This document shows positions 1 to 9,021 of a DNA stretch of 64,000 bases, piece by piece. Both the position numbers and the translations under genes were made by a program. Every line of letters begins with the position of its first letter. Position 1 is the first letter of the stretch. The DNA comes from Mycobacterium sp. GTDB taxonomy: Bacteria > Actinomycetota > Actinomycetes > Mycobacteriales > Mycobacteriaceae. The stretch is from the NCBI RefSeq assembly GCF_029961025.1, contig NZ_JASBVP010000011.1, positions 1 to 64,000 of the forward strand. Reading direction: 5' to 3'. Below the pieces are notes generated by a model. That model was not told where the DNA came from. It did no database searches and saw only the letters and a program-made list of their open reading frames with translations.

Positions 1-1280
1 GCCGCAATGGAGCCCAGGCGGTTTCGCCTGGGAGACGTGGTGGTGTGGCGCTTGCGGTCAGGCCCGTGTCGGTGCCGCAATGGAGCCCAGGCGGTTTCGC
101 CTGGGAGACATGCGGACCCGGCTGGCCCGCGTGTACCACTTGGCGACGCCGCAATGGAGCCCAGGCGGTTTCGCCTGGGAGACGGGTAACGTGTTGTTCG
201 GGCCGGCGAACGGTCCCTCTGCCGCAATGGAGCCCAGGCGGTTTCGCCTGGGAGACGCTCGCGAACAAAATGAGGAGGAAGCGGGAATACCGGCCGCAAT
301 GGAGCCCAGGCGGTTTCGCCTGGGAGACCCTGGGGGCACGTACCGCTAGGGAAGTGGTTGAGACTGCCGCAATGGAGCCCAGGCGGTTTCGCCTGGGAGA
401 CCCCGTGGACCGCGATCGCACCACCCGGGCGTGTGGGGCCGCAATGGAGCCCAGGCGGTTTCGCCTGGGAGACGCTGATAGTCCAGACGGTGGCCGGAGC
501 CTGTTGTGTAGCCGCAATGGAGCCCAGGCGGTTTCGCCTGGGAGACGTTCTCGGCGATCCCCGCCAACCCCTTCGACACCCCGCCGCAATGGAGCCCAGG
601 CGGTTTCGCCTGGGAGACACTCGTCCAGCAGCTGCCCGGGATGCGGATGCACTATGCCGCAATGGAGCCCAGGCGGTTTCGCCTGGGAGACCACGCACCC
701 CGCAACCAATCATGTGACGCACAAAACGCGCCGCAATGGAGCCCAGGCGGTTTCGCCTGGGAGACCTCCATTGGTGGAAGAGACCGAGTTCTTCGGGCTC
801 TAGCCGCAATGGAGCCCAGGCGGTTTCGCCTGGGAGACCCGCGCGGGGTGGCGATCGGGCCCGCGATCTCGGTGTTGCCGCAATGGAGCCCAGGCGGTTT
901 CGCCTGGGAGACTCGGGGACCGTGCGCGCCGGGCGCGGCAGCTCGCACAGCCGCAATGGAGCCCAGGCGGTTTCGCCTGGGAGACCCAGTGTGTCCCCAA
1001 TCCCATTTGGAGCTTCTTGGGGGAGCCGCAATGGAGCCCAGGCGGTTTCGCCTGGGAGACCCCGGTACGGGCGCGGATCGCTGTGGGGTGTGCGGGCTGC
1101 CGCAATGGAGCCCAGGCGGTTTCGCCTGGGAGACCAGCAGCGGCGTGCCGCAGTAGCGACGGTGCGTGTCGGCCGCAATGGAGCCCAGGCGGTTTCGCCT
1201 GGGAGACTCAGTACCCCGGGATATGGGTCCAGTTTTCTGTTACGGCCGCAATGGAGCCCAGGCGGTTTCGCCTGGGAGAC
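1..1280 (-). CRISPR. CRISPR array, type I-G repeats, 18 repeats and 17 spacers visible
   Basis: Eighteen copies of an identical 36-bp repeat are seen, starting at 1, 74, 148, 221, 293, 366, 438, 511, 583, 656, 730, 803, 877, 950, 1025, 1099, 1172 and 1245. The spacers between them are 36-39 bp and all different. The repeat holds an 8-bp inverted repeat (CCCAGGCG / CGCCTGGG) around a GTTT loop. Read on the minus strand it starts GTCTCCCAGGCG and ends CTCCATTGCGGC. The ATTG-type 3' end fits a Cas6-type 5' handle, and the cas operon lies upstream on the same strand, so minus-strand transcription is inferred. The first repeat begins exactly at base 1, so the array probably continues past the window. 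No repeat carries a mismatch, so no degenerate leader-distal end is in view. Confidence 0.98.
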
Positions 1281-1453
1281 CGCTCCCGAATTTCACCACG
1301 CTTGACCTGCAGGAATCCGTCGGTTTGCGAGGGCTGCCGCAGGAGTCGGCAATCTTCAATGTTATGGAGTTGTCAAACAGCAACGATATCCCATACGACG
1401 TGCGCGCGAGCCCTGACTGGCAATCACTCGTCATCCCAGCGCTCGCAACATCG
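1281..1453 (-). promoter_or_regulatory. Putative CRISPR leader
   Basis: This 173-bp non-coding stretch separates the cas2 stop from the first repeat and has an AT-richer core around 1345-1400. On the minus strand it sits directly upstream of the array, which is where a leader and its promoter are expected. If so, the newest spacer is the one at 1208-1244. No promoter boxes were assigned. Open frames crossing this stretch on the plus strand are continuations of frames through the repeats. Confidence 0.6.
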
Positions 1454-1753
1454 CTACAAGATCACCGGCCCGCCATTAGGCAAGTCGGCTCGACCGTTCG
1501 CTCCGATGAATTCGAAGCATTCGGCTCCCCGAGAGTTCGGTTCTCCAAGATTCACAAACACGACTGAGTCCACCGAGTGATTTACCGCATGTGCGAGTTC
1601 GAGTCGCATCCCGTACTTCTCCCGTTCGTCGAGGTCACAAATAAATACCGAATACTGAAGTGCGTATCCAAATTTCTTAGCAATCGTATGCACTTCCCGG
1701 AGCCGACGATCGTCTCGGATATCATATGCGACAAGATAGCGCACCCGCTTCAT
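1454..1753 (-). CDS. cas2: CRISPR-associated endonuclease Cas2
   Basis: A 99-aa protein of normal Cas2 length. Cas2 dimers form the core of the Cas1-Cas2 spacer integration complex. The N-terminus shows the Cas2 ferredoxin-like strand with the conserved aspartate (VAYDIRDDRR, D11), followed by the arginine-rich segment and the FGYALQYSVFICDL strand. The ATG start lies 3 bp after the Cas1 stop (TGA TAA ATG), so it is the last gene of the cas operon, next to the leader. It looks intact. Its usual partner Cas1 is interrupted just upstream, so whether this Cas2 still works in adaptation is uncertain. Confidence 0.95.
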   Translation of the reverse strand: MKRVRYLVAYDIRDDRRLREVHTIAKKFGYALQYSVFICDLDEREKYGMRLELAHAVNHSVDSVVFVNLGEPNSRGAECFEFIGANGRADLPNGGPVIL

Positions 1754-1756
1754 TTA

Positions 1757-3430
1757 TCACCTCGTAACTATCGGTGCATACTCTGGAACCTCGCCAGTTA
1801 AGTACGCAGCCAGTATTCGTGCCTGAACCTCAAATAGCCTCCGGTAAGAGATCTTGTAACCAAACCACGGATGAGTAATTTGGACGTCTAGACGCCTTTC
1901 ATACGCAGCGAGCACTGCACGTCTCCCCTTGCTGGTTAGAGCGATGGCCCCGGCCCGAACTACAAAATCCTGTGCCCCTATCTCACCATTGTTCAAAGCT
2001 TGCAGAACCACGGAATCGCCAACCAAAGGCCGGAATTCCTCGGCGAGATCTAATGCAAGCGCAGGGCGTCCGAACCTGGGGCGGTGGTATAGTCCGATAT
2101 AGGGGTCGAAGCCGACGGCCAGCGCGGTGGCGGTCAAATCTTTGACCAGCAGGCCGTATACGTACGAGAGCAGAGCGTTGACTGCGTCGCGGGGTGGCCG
2201 ACGGTTACGTCCCTCAAAGGTGAAGGGTGAGCCAGGAAGTCTCAGATCAGGTCGTAACATCGCTACAAACGCACCGAAGTAATCTCTCGCCGCTGCCCCT
2301 TCCAGGCCCAGCAACTCCTGCAACGAGTCTGACCGGCCCGCCAATAGCTGCAGCTGTTTGAGACGGTCCACGACTGGGCGCACATCATCACGGGAATTTC
2401 GTCGCAACAGTGTGCGGCTGTTGGTGATCTTTCAGACAACAAATCGCCGTGCCACTTCCAGACCACCGCGCGAACCGACAATGACTTGACGGCGTCGTAG
2501 GTCTACATTCTTTGATGGAAGCCCCTCGGCGATACCGGTTAACCAGCCACCGAACGTAAAGAAGCAGACCGGAATGTCGTTGGCGAAAAAAGCCCGGAAG
2601 GCTTGGGTCGACACCTGGACGTTGCCCATCAGGCACAGCTGCGAGACGTCGATCAAGCGTACCGACGCCAAGTCTAAGCCATCTTTACGAACTTCGACTC
2701 GACCGCCGCGGACCGAAACATAGGCGCCCTGTTCCGTGACGTAGAGCGGGCGTGCCGCACGAGCACTCGGGATTAGACGTCGGCGGGGCCGCTCGGTGCG
2801 GTCGGCCAAGGTATTGATCTCGTCGGGAAGACAGATCCCGACAAGCGAACAACGCGGACACTTAGGACTGTCAACCAATGGCGGCGGAGGAATGTCGCGG
2901 CCTGCGACTTCCCGCGCTTCGACCAGCAGCTCGTGGGTTCGGTGCACGAGGTCAGCATCGAAGCTAATCGTTACGCGTTGCCTCGAGCCGGCGAAGTACA
3001 AAATTCCTTCATCGCAGAGGTACCCGGCTTCCCGCAGTAACAGCCCTTGCGCGCAGAGCTGGACTCGTTCCGGCTCGTAAGCCCCCTCGGTGATGTTTGG
3101 TGGTTTACCTCGCTTGACGTCGACCGGTCGCACGACGCCGTTGTGACCCTCGATAATGTCAATCTTTGCAGCGAGACCTAGCTCGGTTGATGAAAGCGAA
3201 ACAGACTGCGCACGAATGAGATCGGCTTCGTCATCGGGAAGCGGAGCATCGCCGCTCGCAATATCGACCTGGCGATGGTGAAATGATCCCTCTGCGGTAT
3301 CGCCGCTATCGGCCCATTGTTGTTGTACCCACTCAAGAAAAAAGAGCCTCGGGCAGTATGCGTATTCGTTGAGCATCCTGGCCGGAAGCAGCTTGGGCAC
3401 ATCGACAACGTCGGCTTCGCTTTGTGTCAT
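1757..3430 (-). pseudogene. cas4-cas1: Cas4-Cas1 fusion interrupted by one in-frame TGA
   Basis: Type I-G systems carry a Cas4-Cas1 fusion for spacer processing and integration. Here 558 codons are in one frame with a single TGA at 2432-2434. The upstream half (2435-3430, 332 aa) has Cas4: a first cysteine in NEYAYCPRLFFL, the RecB-type DVKRGKP motif, then the cysteine cluster CPRCSLVGIC. It continues into the Cas1 beta domain, ending ARRFVV. After the stop the same frame reads KITNSRTLLRRN, which matches the usual Cas1 run (FVxAKIxNQRTLLRRN), so only one residue is lost. The rest (1757-2431) carries the Cas1 catalytic domain with GLYH and LALDLAEEF. A TTG at about 2407 could restart translation. 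The Cas4 start (ATG) overlaps the csb3 stop by 4 bp. Could be a true nonsense mutation, readthrough or a sequencing error. Confidence 0.9.
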
Positions 3431-4380
3431 AATGGCTGCCTTGGCTCAAACGACGAAGCAGCAGACCACACGAGTTGGGCTGGCCTGAAGGTACCGTAAC
3501 CACCTTCGCCAGAGCGGGTAATCCGGCTGCGCATCAGCCGGTGAACGCCCCAAGCCTCGGCTGCAACCAGGAACCTGTCAGGGACGTCTTCGTCACGCGG
3601 CACTGCCTGAATGAGCGTTCGGACACCAGCAGTCGAAATTGGTACTCGCCACAGCGGCCAGGTCAGCCACCCGGACTTCCATATTCCGCCGCCGCCGGGT
3701 GTTTGAACCCGCCCACTTTTGGGGTGAACAGGAAACAACGTTAAACCACGGAATGCTAACCATTCGGCGCCTGGAGCTGTTCGCTTCTTCTCTTTGGCTG
3801 GGTTCGATGCCGCAAAAGCGTGGTCACGGTCATCGGTTGAGTCCCACTTGAAGGAAGGAAGGGTCGACTCGTACTTCCACGGACCGTAGAGAGCGTTGCG
3901 GAGGTGATCATCCGCTGCATCCTGCTGCAACTCACGTACCATGGAAAGGAACTGCTGTTGGCCTGCGGTGAAGTGAAGGTCGGTCGGCTTCGCGTGCCCC
4001 TGATTATCTACGACCCCTTCACAGACAAGGGCCGCACTCAGTGATGAACTCGGCTCCGACTTGCGACAGTGCTGAAGGAAATCCCGAACTTGCTCGGGGC
4101 GCCCGAACTTGATATCGGTAGCAGGGTCACCGGGTGGAAAGTCGAGGAGGGCGCTGACGCCGAACTTTTCCCTATCGCGCCCCACCTCCTCCACGAGGGC
4201 ATCTATTGATGGGGTTCCCTGAATCCGCGCACGGGGCACCAGCGTATCGGCCCACCACAGCCGGGCCGGGTAATTGAGGTGATCGAGGATCGCGAGAACT
4301 CCCAGGCCCGCCAGGAATCCCATGGGATTCGTGCCGTCGAGCCCATCCAGGTTAAGCACTAAAGTTCGCTCGCTCATCAC
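3427..4380 (-). CDS. csb3: Type I-G Cascade subunit Csb3 (Cas8-like)
   Basis: A 317-aa protein in the position of the small Cas8-like subunit of type I-G systems (Csb3/Cas8u2), between cas3 and cas4-cas1. Family members help the Cascade complex recognise target DNA. The N-terminus has the family-like pattern LNLDGLDGTNPMGFLAGLGVL, followed by a tryptophan-rich segment (ARLWWADTLVP). No catalytic motif is seen, as expected for a structural subunit. The start is either GTG at 4380 or the adjacent ATG at 4377, both behind a GGGAG ribosome binding site and overlapping the cas3 stop. Assignment rests mostly on context and the N-terminal pattern; the alternative large-subunit family Csx17 is much longer. 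Confidence 0.75.
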   Translation of the reverse strand: MMSERTLVLNLDGLDGTNPMGFLAGLGVLAILDHLNYPARLWWADTLVPRARIQGTPSIDALVEEVGRDREKFGVSALLDFPPGDPATDIKFGRPEQVRDFLQHCRKSEPSSSLSAALVCEGVVDNQGHAKPTDLHFTAGQQQFLSMVRELQQDAADDHLRNALYGPWKYESTLPSFKWDSTDDRDHAFAASNPAKEKKRTAPGAEWLAFRGLTLFPVHPKSGRVQTPGGGGIWKSGWLTWPLWRVPISTAGVRTLIQAVPRDEDVPDRFLVAAEAWGVHRLMRSRITRSGEGGYGTFRPAQLVWSAASSFEPRQPL

Positions 4381-7300
4381 GCTGTCTCCCGGTTGAGTTG
4401 TTCAAGCGCACTTCGGCGATGGTCAGCAAGCCGAAGAAGCGCCTCGAGCCACGCCAATCCGTAGCGTCCGTAGCGTTTGTTCAGTGACCAGAACCTGTCT
4501 GTAACACCGCTGTCGAGCCGGGAGAGCCCGTGCTCGGATGAGGCGTGGAGGTGATGAGCGTCCCACACGACGTCGACATCGACAGGTGCTGGATCCGGTT
4601 GCGGGGGCGGCAGCGCGCGGCAATGACCGTGATGGCTCGCAATCAGATGCAGCACTAACTCCTTGTCATGGGCCTCGGCGAGCAGTTCGGGATCCGAGGC
4701 TGCCAGTGCGACGCTTAGCAACTCGTGCCGCATCCCGGCCGGATAGCCCGCACGCTTTCGCGCTTGGTCTCGCCGTCGCTTGTCGCGATGTCCGTGACTC
4801 GATTTAGCAAGCAATGTGTCGAGCCGTCCCATGGCGATCTCGTCGCCATCGCACAGCCATAACTGAAATCTGCGATCCGCCTTGCCCAGGTCGTGCAGTT
4901 TTCCCGCGAGCGCCAGGTCCTGTTGCAGGTGAATCGGCAGACCGCAGGCGACGGCAAATCGGTTGGCGAGCCGGCCGACCCCTTCGCAGTGTGCTTTCAG
5001 CGGAACCTCGCGCTCAATGAACGAGTTGGTCAAATCCTCTCCGTCGAACTCAAGACCGCCCTCGCGCCAGGACAAGTCGCGAACCGGGCGTGCGCCGCAC
5101 AGCCCATACATTCTCGACGGATCGCCGTCATTTGACGCATAGACAACCTGTCGGGTAGCGCGCGAGCCGAGCGATTGACAGATGTCGGCAAGCCACGAAA
5201 CCGGGCCCGCCGACTCTACAGCGCCCAGCCAGTTAGCGATATCGGAGCCGATGTCGTCAGAGACGTCATCGTCCGGGTCGATCGGTACGGGGGCTGCGGG
5301 CAGGCTCTCCGGGTGCTCGACATGTGCGGCGATGACGCGTCTGTGCAAACGCAGCGTCGGGGCTAGACCGGCCGCGAGCTGTGCTCGATCACCCAAATCC
5401 CCAACCTCTTCTCGCGATCGGGGATCCCAGTTGTGTTTTCGGAGCCCACCCCGAGCCGCCGGGACAACGAGCGTGTCGCCGGGCCGGACCTCGCTCGCTG
5501 TGATTACTTCGGTGTTGACTCCGGCCCAGCGCACGACCAAGTGGGCATCCTGGACGGTCGAATCAGGCGGGGGTCCCGACTCGGGTCCCGGTTGATCCAC
5601 ATCGGCGAGGTCGCCCGTAGTCTCGGCTGAGCGCAACCAGCTGATCACTGACCACACAGGCAGTGCCACCGCTTCGCTGGCTTTGGGCGGGCAGGCTAGC
5701 AGCAGCTCAACGAGCCGCTCATGGTTTTCGTTGTCGGCCCCCGCCGGCCGCGCCGCCCGAAGAAAGCCATCGTCGAGGTCGGCGCGCCACACGAGGTTGA
5801 CATCGGCGGGCGTATCCTGCGGTCCGTGCAGCCATCGCGTGATGTCGAGGTCCGCCGCGGGCGCGGGATTGGTCTGGACGAGCACATCAAGGTGACTGTC
5901 AAGTAAGAGCGGCGCCTCCAGTGCCCGCGTCTGGCATTCAGGCGCCACGGGAAGACCTTCGACAATGGCCCGACATCGAAAACGCCGCTGCCGTGACGAG
6001 ATTTTAATTCTCGCCACGTTGCGCTCAGGGCCGGTCCGTAGATGTGGTCATCGAATTGCTCCTGGGTCTGCGCATGGGCAGCAACGACCATGATCTGCGA
6101 GGGTGTTCCAGTTTGTGACAGTGCACCCAGGCGATCGACACGTCCAAAGCGCTGCCGTAAGGCGTCGACCGGCGCGATTTCGGTGATGAGCGCGTCGAAG
6201 TCGAGGTCAGCGCCGGCTTCGATTGTCTGTGTGGCGACAACGTACAGGCGAGGCCCGCCGGTTCGTGTTCGGCCGGCCTGCACCTCGGACTTGACCTGCT
6301 CCCACATATCGTCTCGGTCTAGAGGGCGCATACGGCCAGTTAGGAGGACCACTCGGTCCGGTTGTTCTATCTGCGCAGCCAGCTTGTCGGCGATCGCGGC
6401 GGCTGTCGCTACCCGATTGACGATGATCCCGACGACCTGTCCAGGAATACTCGTCGCAAGCGGCGGAATATGCTGTATGAGCGCGTCGTTGGGGTCATCT
6501 GGATCGGGTCGAGGTAGTTGATGGTCTTGTGCAGCCGGAATATTCTGTATGAGTTCGTCGTTGGGATCCTGAGTCTTCGAACCGACCATTTTTAGTGTTG
6601 CCTGCTTGGTGGCCTGCAGCCTCGGGGCGAGAGGTGACCCCTCGGCCAGGTCGGCATCGTCAAGTCGCAAGATGTCATTCTCGTCATAGCCGGCACCGGT
6701 TGGGGTGGCCGTCATTTCAACAACGTGCCACCTGTCCGGCAGCGGGCCGGCTGGACGATGGTAGGTGCCCAACTCATGGAGCGTCTGGGCGAATGGGCGG
6801 GACAGATGAACTTCGTCCAGCAGCAATAACGCGTCGTGGCCGAGCAGGCCGGCGTGCACGGGTCGCAAGGATCCCGATACACCGTATCCACGAAACAGCA
6901 GCCGTGATCCTACTTGGTCGACTGTGGAAACCAAAACGGTTGGAGTGTCGGGCCGGGCCGCCCAGCTGTTATCGAGTGCGATTCCTCCTCTGAGTTCGGC
7001 AAAAACGAACGGAACGCCGTGTTCACTGCTCATCCCGGACAGCGTTGCCAGGCGACGAGCTACCTCGGCGACGATTCCCGTATCGCCCTGAGGTTGCCGC
7101 AACGTCTCGCGAAGCCGATGGACTCGCGCTGCCACTTGGGAGACGATGACCCGCCGGTCAACGACGAACACTATCCGCCGGGGCGCGCGAGACGGGTTAG
7201 CGGCCAGCGCGAACACTGCTACGTCGAGGGCAATGGTCTTGCCGGCCCCAGTTGGTACGTCCAACAATGCGGGCCACTTGCCGGTGGTTAACACCTGCTC

Positions 7301-7387
7301 TGCGAGGCGTGTCTGCCAGGGGAATAGCTCATGCCCGTAGACGGCATGCGCAAACCTGGCGAAATCCTGTGTGGTGAGTGGGTTCAT
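4377..7387 (-). pseudogene. cas3: Cas3 helicase-HD nuclease, type I-G, split by a frameshift
   Basis: Cas3 unwinds and degrades target DNA after Cascade binding. The upstream frame (from ATG 7387) holds the helicase: Walker A DVPTGAGKT, DEVH box LLLDEVHLSRP, and motif VI QRFGRVDRLG. Near 5955-5985 the reading passes into the -1 frame. That frame continues the protein (EAPLLLDSHLDVLVQT, then WLHGPQDTPADVNLVWRADL) and ends with a C-terminal HD domain (KLHDLGKADRRFQLWL), as usual for type I-G Cas3. The span is 3011 bp, one base short of a whole number of codons. In the helicase part DPNDELIQNIP and DPNDALIQHIP form an internal near-duplication. The gene starts 4 bp inside csb2. It is either a true frameshift mutant or an assembly error; a programmed shift is possible but no obvious slippery heptamer was seen. 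Confidence 0.9.
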
Positions 7388-9021
7388 GGGCGGTCTTCCG
7401 GAATCATCAGGCCCAGGCCGAGGTAGCGGCCGGCCCCGAGCAGTAGTGGGCCCCGAACACTGGTGTCGAACGTGAGCCGTGCGTGCACCAGCAGCCGCTG
7501 GGGTGACATCGGACCGCCGCCCCGAAACGCTGGGAACGACCGAGCCGGCCTGCTGCCGACGACAAGGGCACTGCGAGTAACGGCGACGGAACTCGGCCGC
7601 GCAAGGCCCACATGCTCACAAGCTGCCGTGAGCGACGCCTCGGCCTCCTGGGCAGCCCGCGCCGCGGTTGTTCGATTACGGCTGGCCAGATTTCCCGGGT
7701 GGCGATCAAGCGCGATGGGTGTGACCGAAACCCAGGTCTGCGCGGGCCCCTCCCACCGGCTGCGCCGCAAGCTCCAGGCATCCGCCGGATCCTGAATACG
7801 CGTGAACCACAGTTCTTCCCCACCGCTAAGCAGAATCCGCACTCGAAAATTGCCGCTGCGATCGGTTCCCTCCCAACGGCCGATCGCTCGCAGTATTTCG
7901 TCTCGGGCAGCAAGCAGGGGCGATACATGGGGGAGCAGAAGCGCAAAACCCACCAGATGACCGTCGGCGTGTTGACGTCCCACAAACGGCATCGGCATGA
8001 TCGCCAGATGCGGGTGGTGAGAACTCGCGCCGTCGTGGCCGTGGCCGGAGATCAACTCTGGTGGGGGATCAGCGGCGTGGCGCAGAACCCCGGCGCGCAC
8101 CGCTGTGGAAAGGCTCGCCGCCGCGTGGATCGGCAATCGCCGTCCGGAAACCTGGGTAAATGCGAACCATTCACCGGAGTTGTGGGGTATTTGCGGATCG
8201 GAATCGGGCCGGGTTGCACCGCGGCGGCGATAGCGTCGTACGTCGCTAGGCATTGTCCGTGGACGGCAGCCCTGGTGTTTTAAGAAGGCCGCCTCGAGTT
8301 CTCGGAGCAGGTCGCGACTTGGTGTGCGCAGCAACCTGTCTCCGTGTGGACTCGGAACCCATACCGGCATCTGCAGGCTGTCCACATCGACGTGCCGCTC
8401 GATTCGGCACGACACAAGCGAGCTGGAATGCCCTATCCGGGTCACGGTGGCCAAAATCCGGTCAAGCGCGTCGGCGATCTCAACAGGAGGCTCGCTGTCG
8501 GGCCAGACATAGTGGACACGCGGCACCACCGGGGTAACCGACGGATAGTATCGCGGCATCCGTTTACGTCCTGAAGGCAACAACTCCAAGGCGGTTGTCC
8601 AATTCGTCCTCCCGATGTCGTTTACTTTCTTGCGAATATCGCGGGCTTTCTGCAGGGCACGACGCGCCCTCTCACGTTGGGCGCCTTCGGTTTCCGCGAT
8701 CGTTCGCCTCGCCGCGAGAATGTTGTCGTAGACCTTTTCATTGACTGCTCCGACGACGGATGTGTCGTTGACCGGCACGAAATGGGGGCGCACGCTTCGC
8801 TCGGCTGCTTCCGACGCCACGACCAACGGTGGCGGTTGGCGTTCCAGCCATTCGACGGCAGCGCGCTCACCCTCCCCCGCGTCCGCTTGCTCCTTCCACG
8901 CCGCGACCAGCGCACAAAAGAGCCGGGCCGGGTGGGGTGGCCACTCATGCTGGCGGCGATCCCCGGGTGCGGTGGCCACGAATCTCCCGGTGAGAAACTC
9001 CACGGTGACCGCGATCATCAC
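7384..9021 (-). CDS. csb2: Csb2, Cas5-Cas6 fusion of type I-G
   Basis: This 545-aa protein matches the Csb2 (GSU0054) family, which joins a Cas5-like Cascade subunit to a Cas6-like pre-crRNA endonuclease. The N-terminus (AVTVEFLTGRFVATAP, then WPPHPARLFCALVAAW) is typical of the family. The Cas6-like half includes a histidine-rich strand (SHHPHLAIMPMPFVG) that could hold the catalytic histidine, and a C-terminal glycine-rich loop (GAGRYLGLGLMIP) as in RAMP proteins. It overlaps the csb1 stop and the cas3 start by 4 bp each, so it is probably translationally coupled. The frame is intact, so crRNA processing may still work even if cas3 does not. Confidence 0.9.
   Translation of the reverse strand: MMIAVTVEFLTGRFVATAPGDRRQHEWPPHPARLFCALVAAWKEQADAGEGERAAVEWLERQPPPLVVASEAAERSVRPHFVPVNDTSVVGAVNEKVYDNILAARRTIAETEGAQRERARRALQKARDIRKKVNDIGRTNWTTALELLPSGRKRMPRYYPSVTPVVPRVHYVWPDSEPPVEIADALDRILATVTRIGHSSSLVSCRIERHVDVDSLQMPVWVPSPHGDRLLRTPSRDLLRELEAAFLKHQGCRPRTMPSDVRRYRRRGATRPDSDPQIPHNSGEWFAFTQVSGRRLPIHAAASLSTAVRAGVLRHAADPPPELISGHGHDGASSHHPHLAIMPMPFVGRQHADGHLVGFALLLPHVSPLLAARDEILRAIGRWEGTDRSGNFRVRILLSGGEELWFTRIQDPADAWSLRRSRWEGPAQTWVSVTPIALDRHPGNLASRNRTTAARAAQEAEASLTAACEHVGLARPSSVAVTRSALVVGSRPARSFPAFRGGGPMSPQRLLVHARLTFDTSVRGPLLLGAGRYLGLGLMIPEDRP

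Noticed and set aside
1335..1352. A degenerate CRISPR repeat (GCCGCAGGAGTCGG) in the leader
   Set aside because: Only about 10 bases resemble the repeat and the stem is missing; chance similarity is likely.
7..1580. Several open frames through the first 1.5 kb coding for repeated MEPRRFRLGD or PQWSPGGFAWET peptides
   Set aside because: They are translations of the CRISPR repeats in different frames, kept open by the repeat sequence. No independent coding evidence exists.
1589..1620. GAGTTCGAGTCGCATCCCG, which resembles a tRNA T-arm
   Set aside because: It lies inside cas2 on the opposite strand, and no matching acceptor, D or anticodon arms were found.
3690..3851. Small plus-strand frames within the csb3 region as a possible anti-CRISPR
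   Set aside because: They lie fully antisense to csb3, with no ribosome binding site or separate codon pattern.
5940..6000. Programmed -1 frameshifting in cas3
   Set aside because: No slippery heptamer or clear downstream stem was seen in the overlap, and type I-G Cas3 is normally one frame. Mutation or sequence error is simpler.
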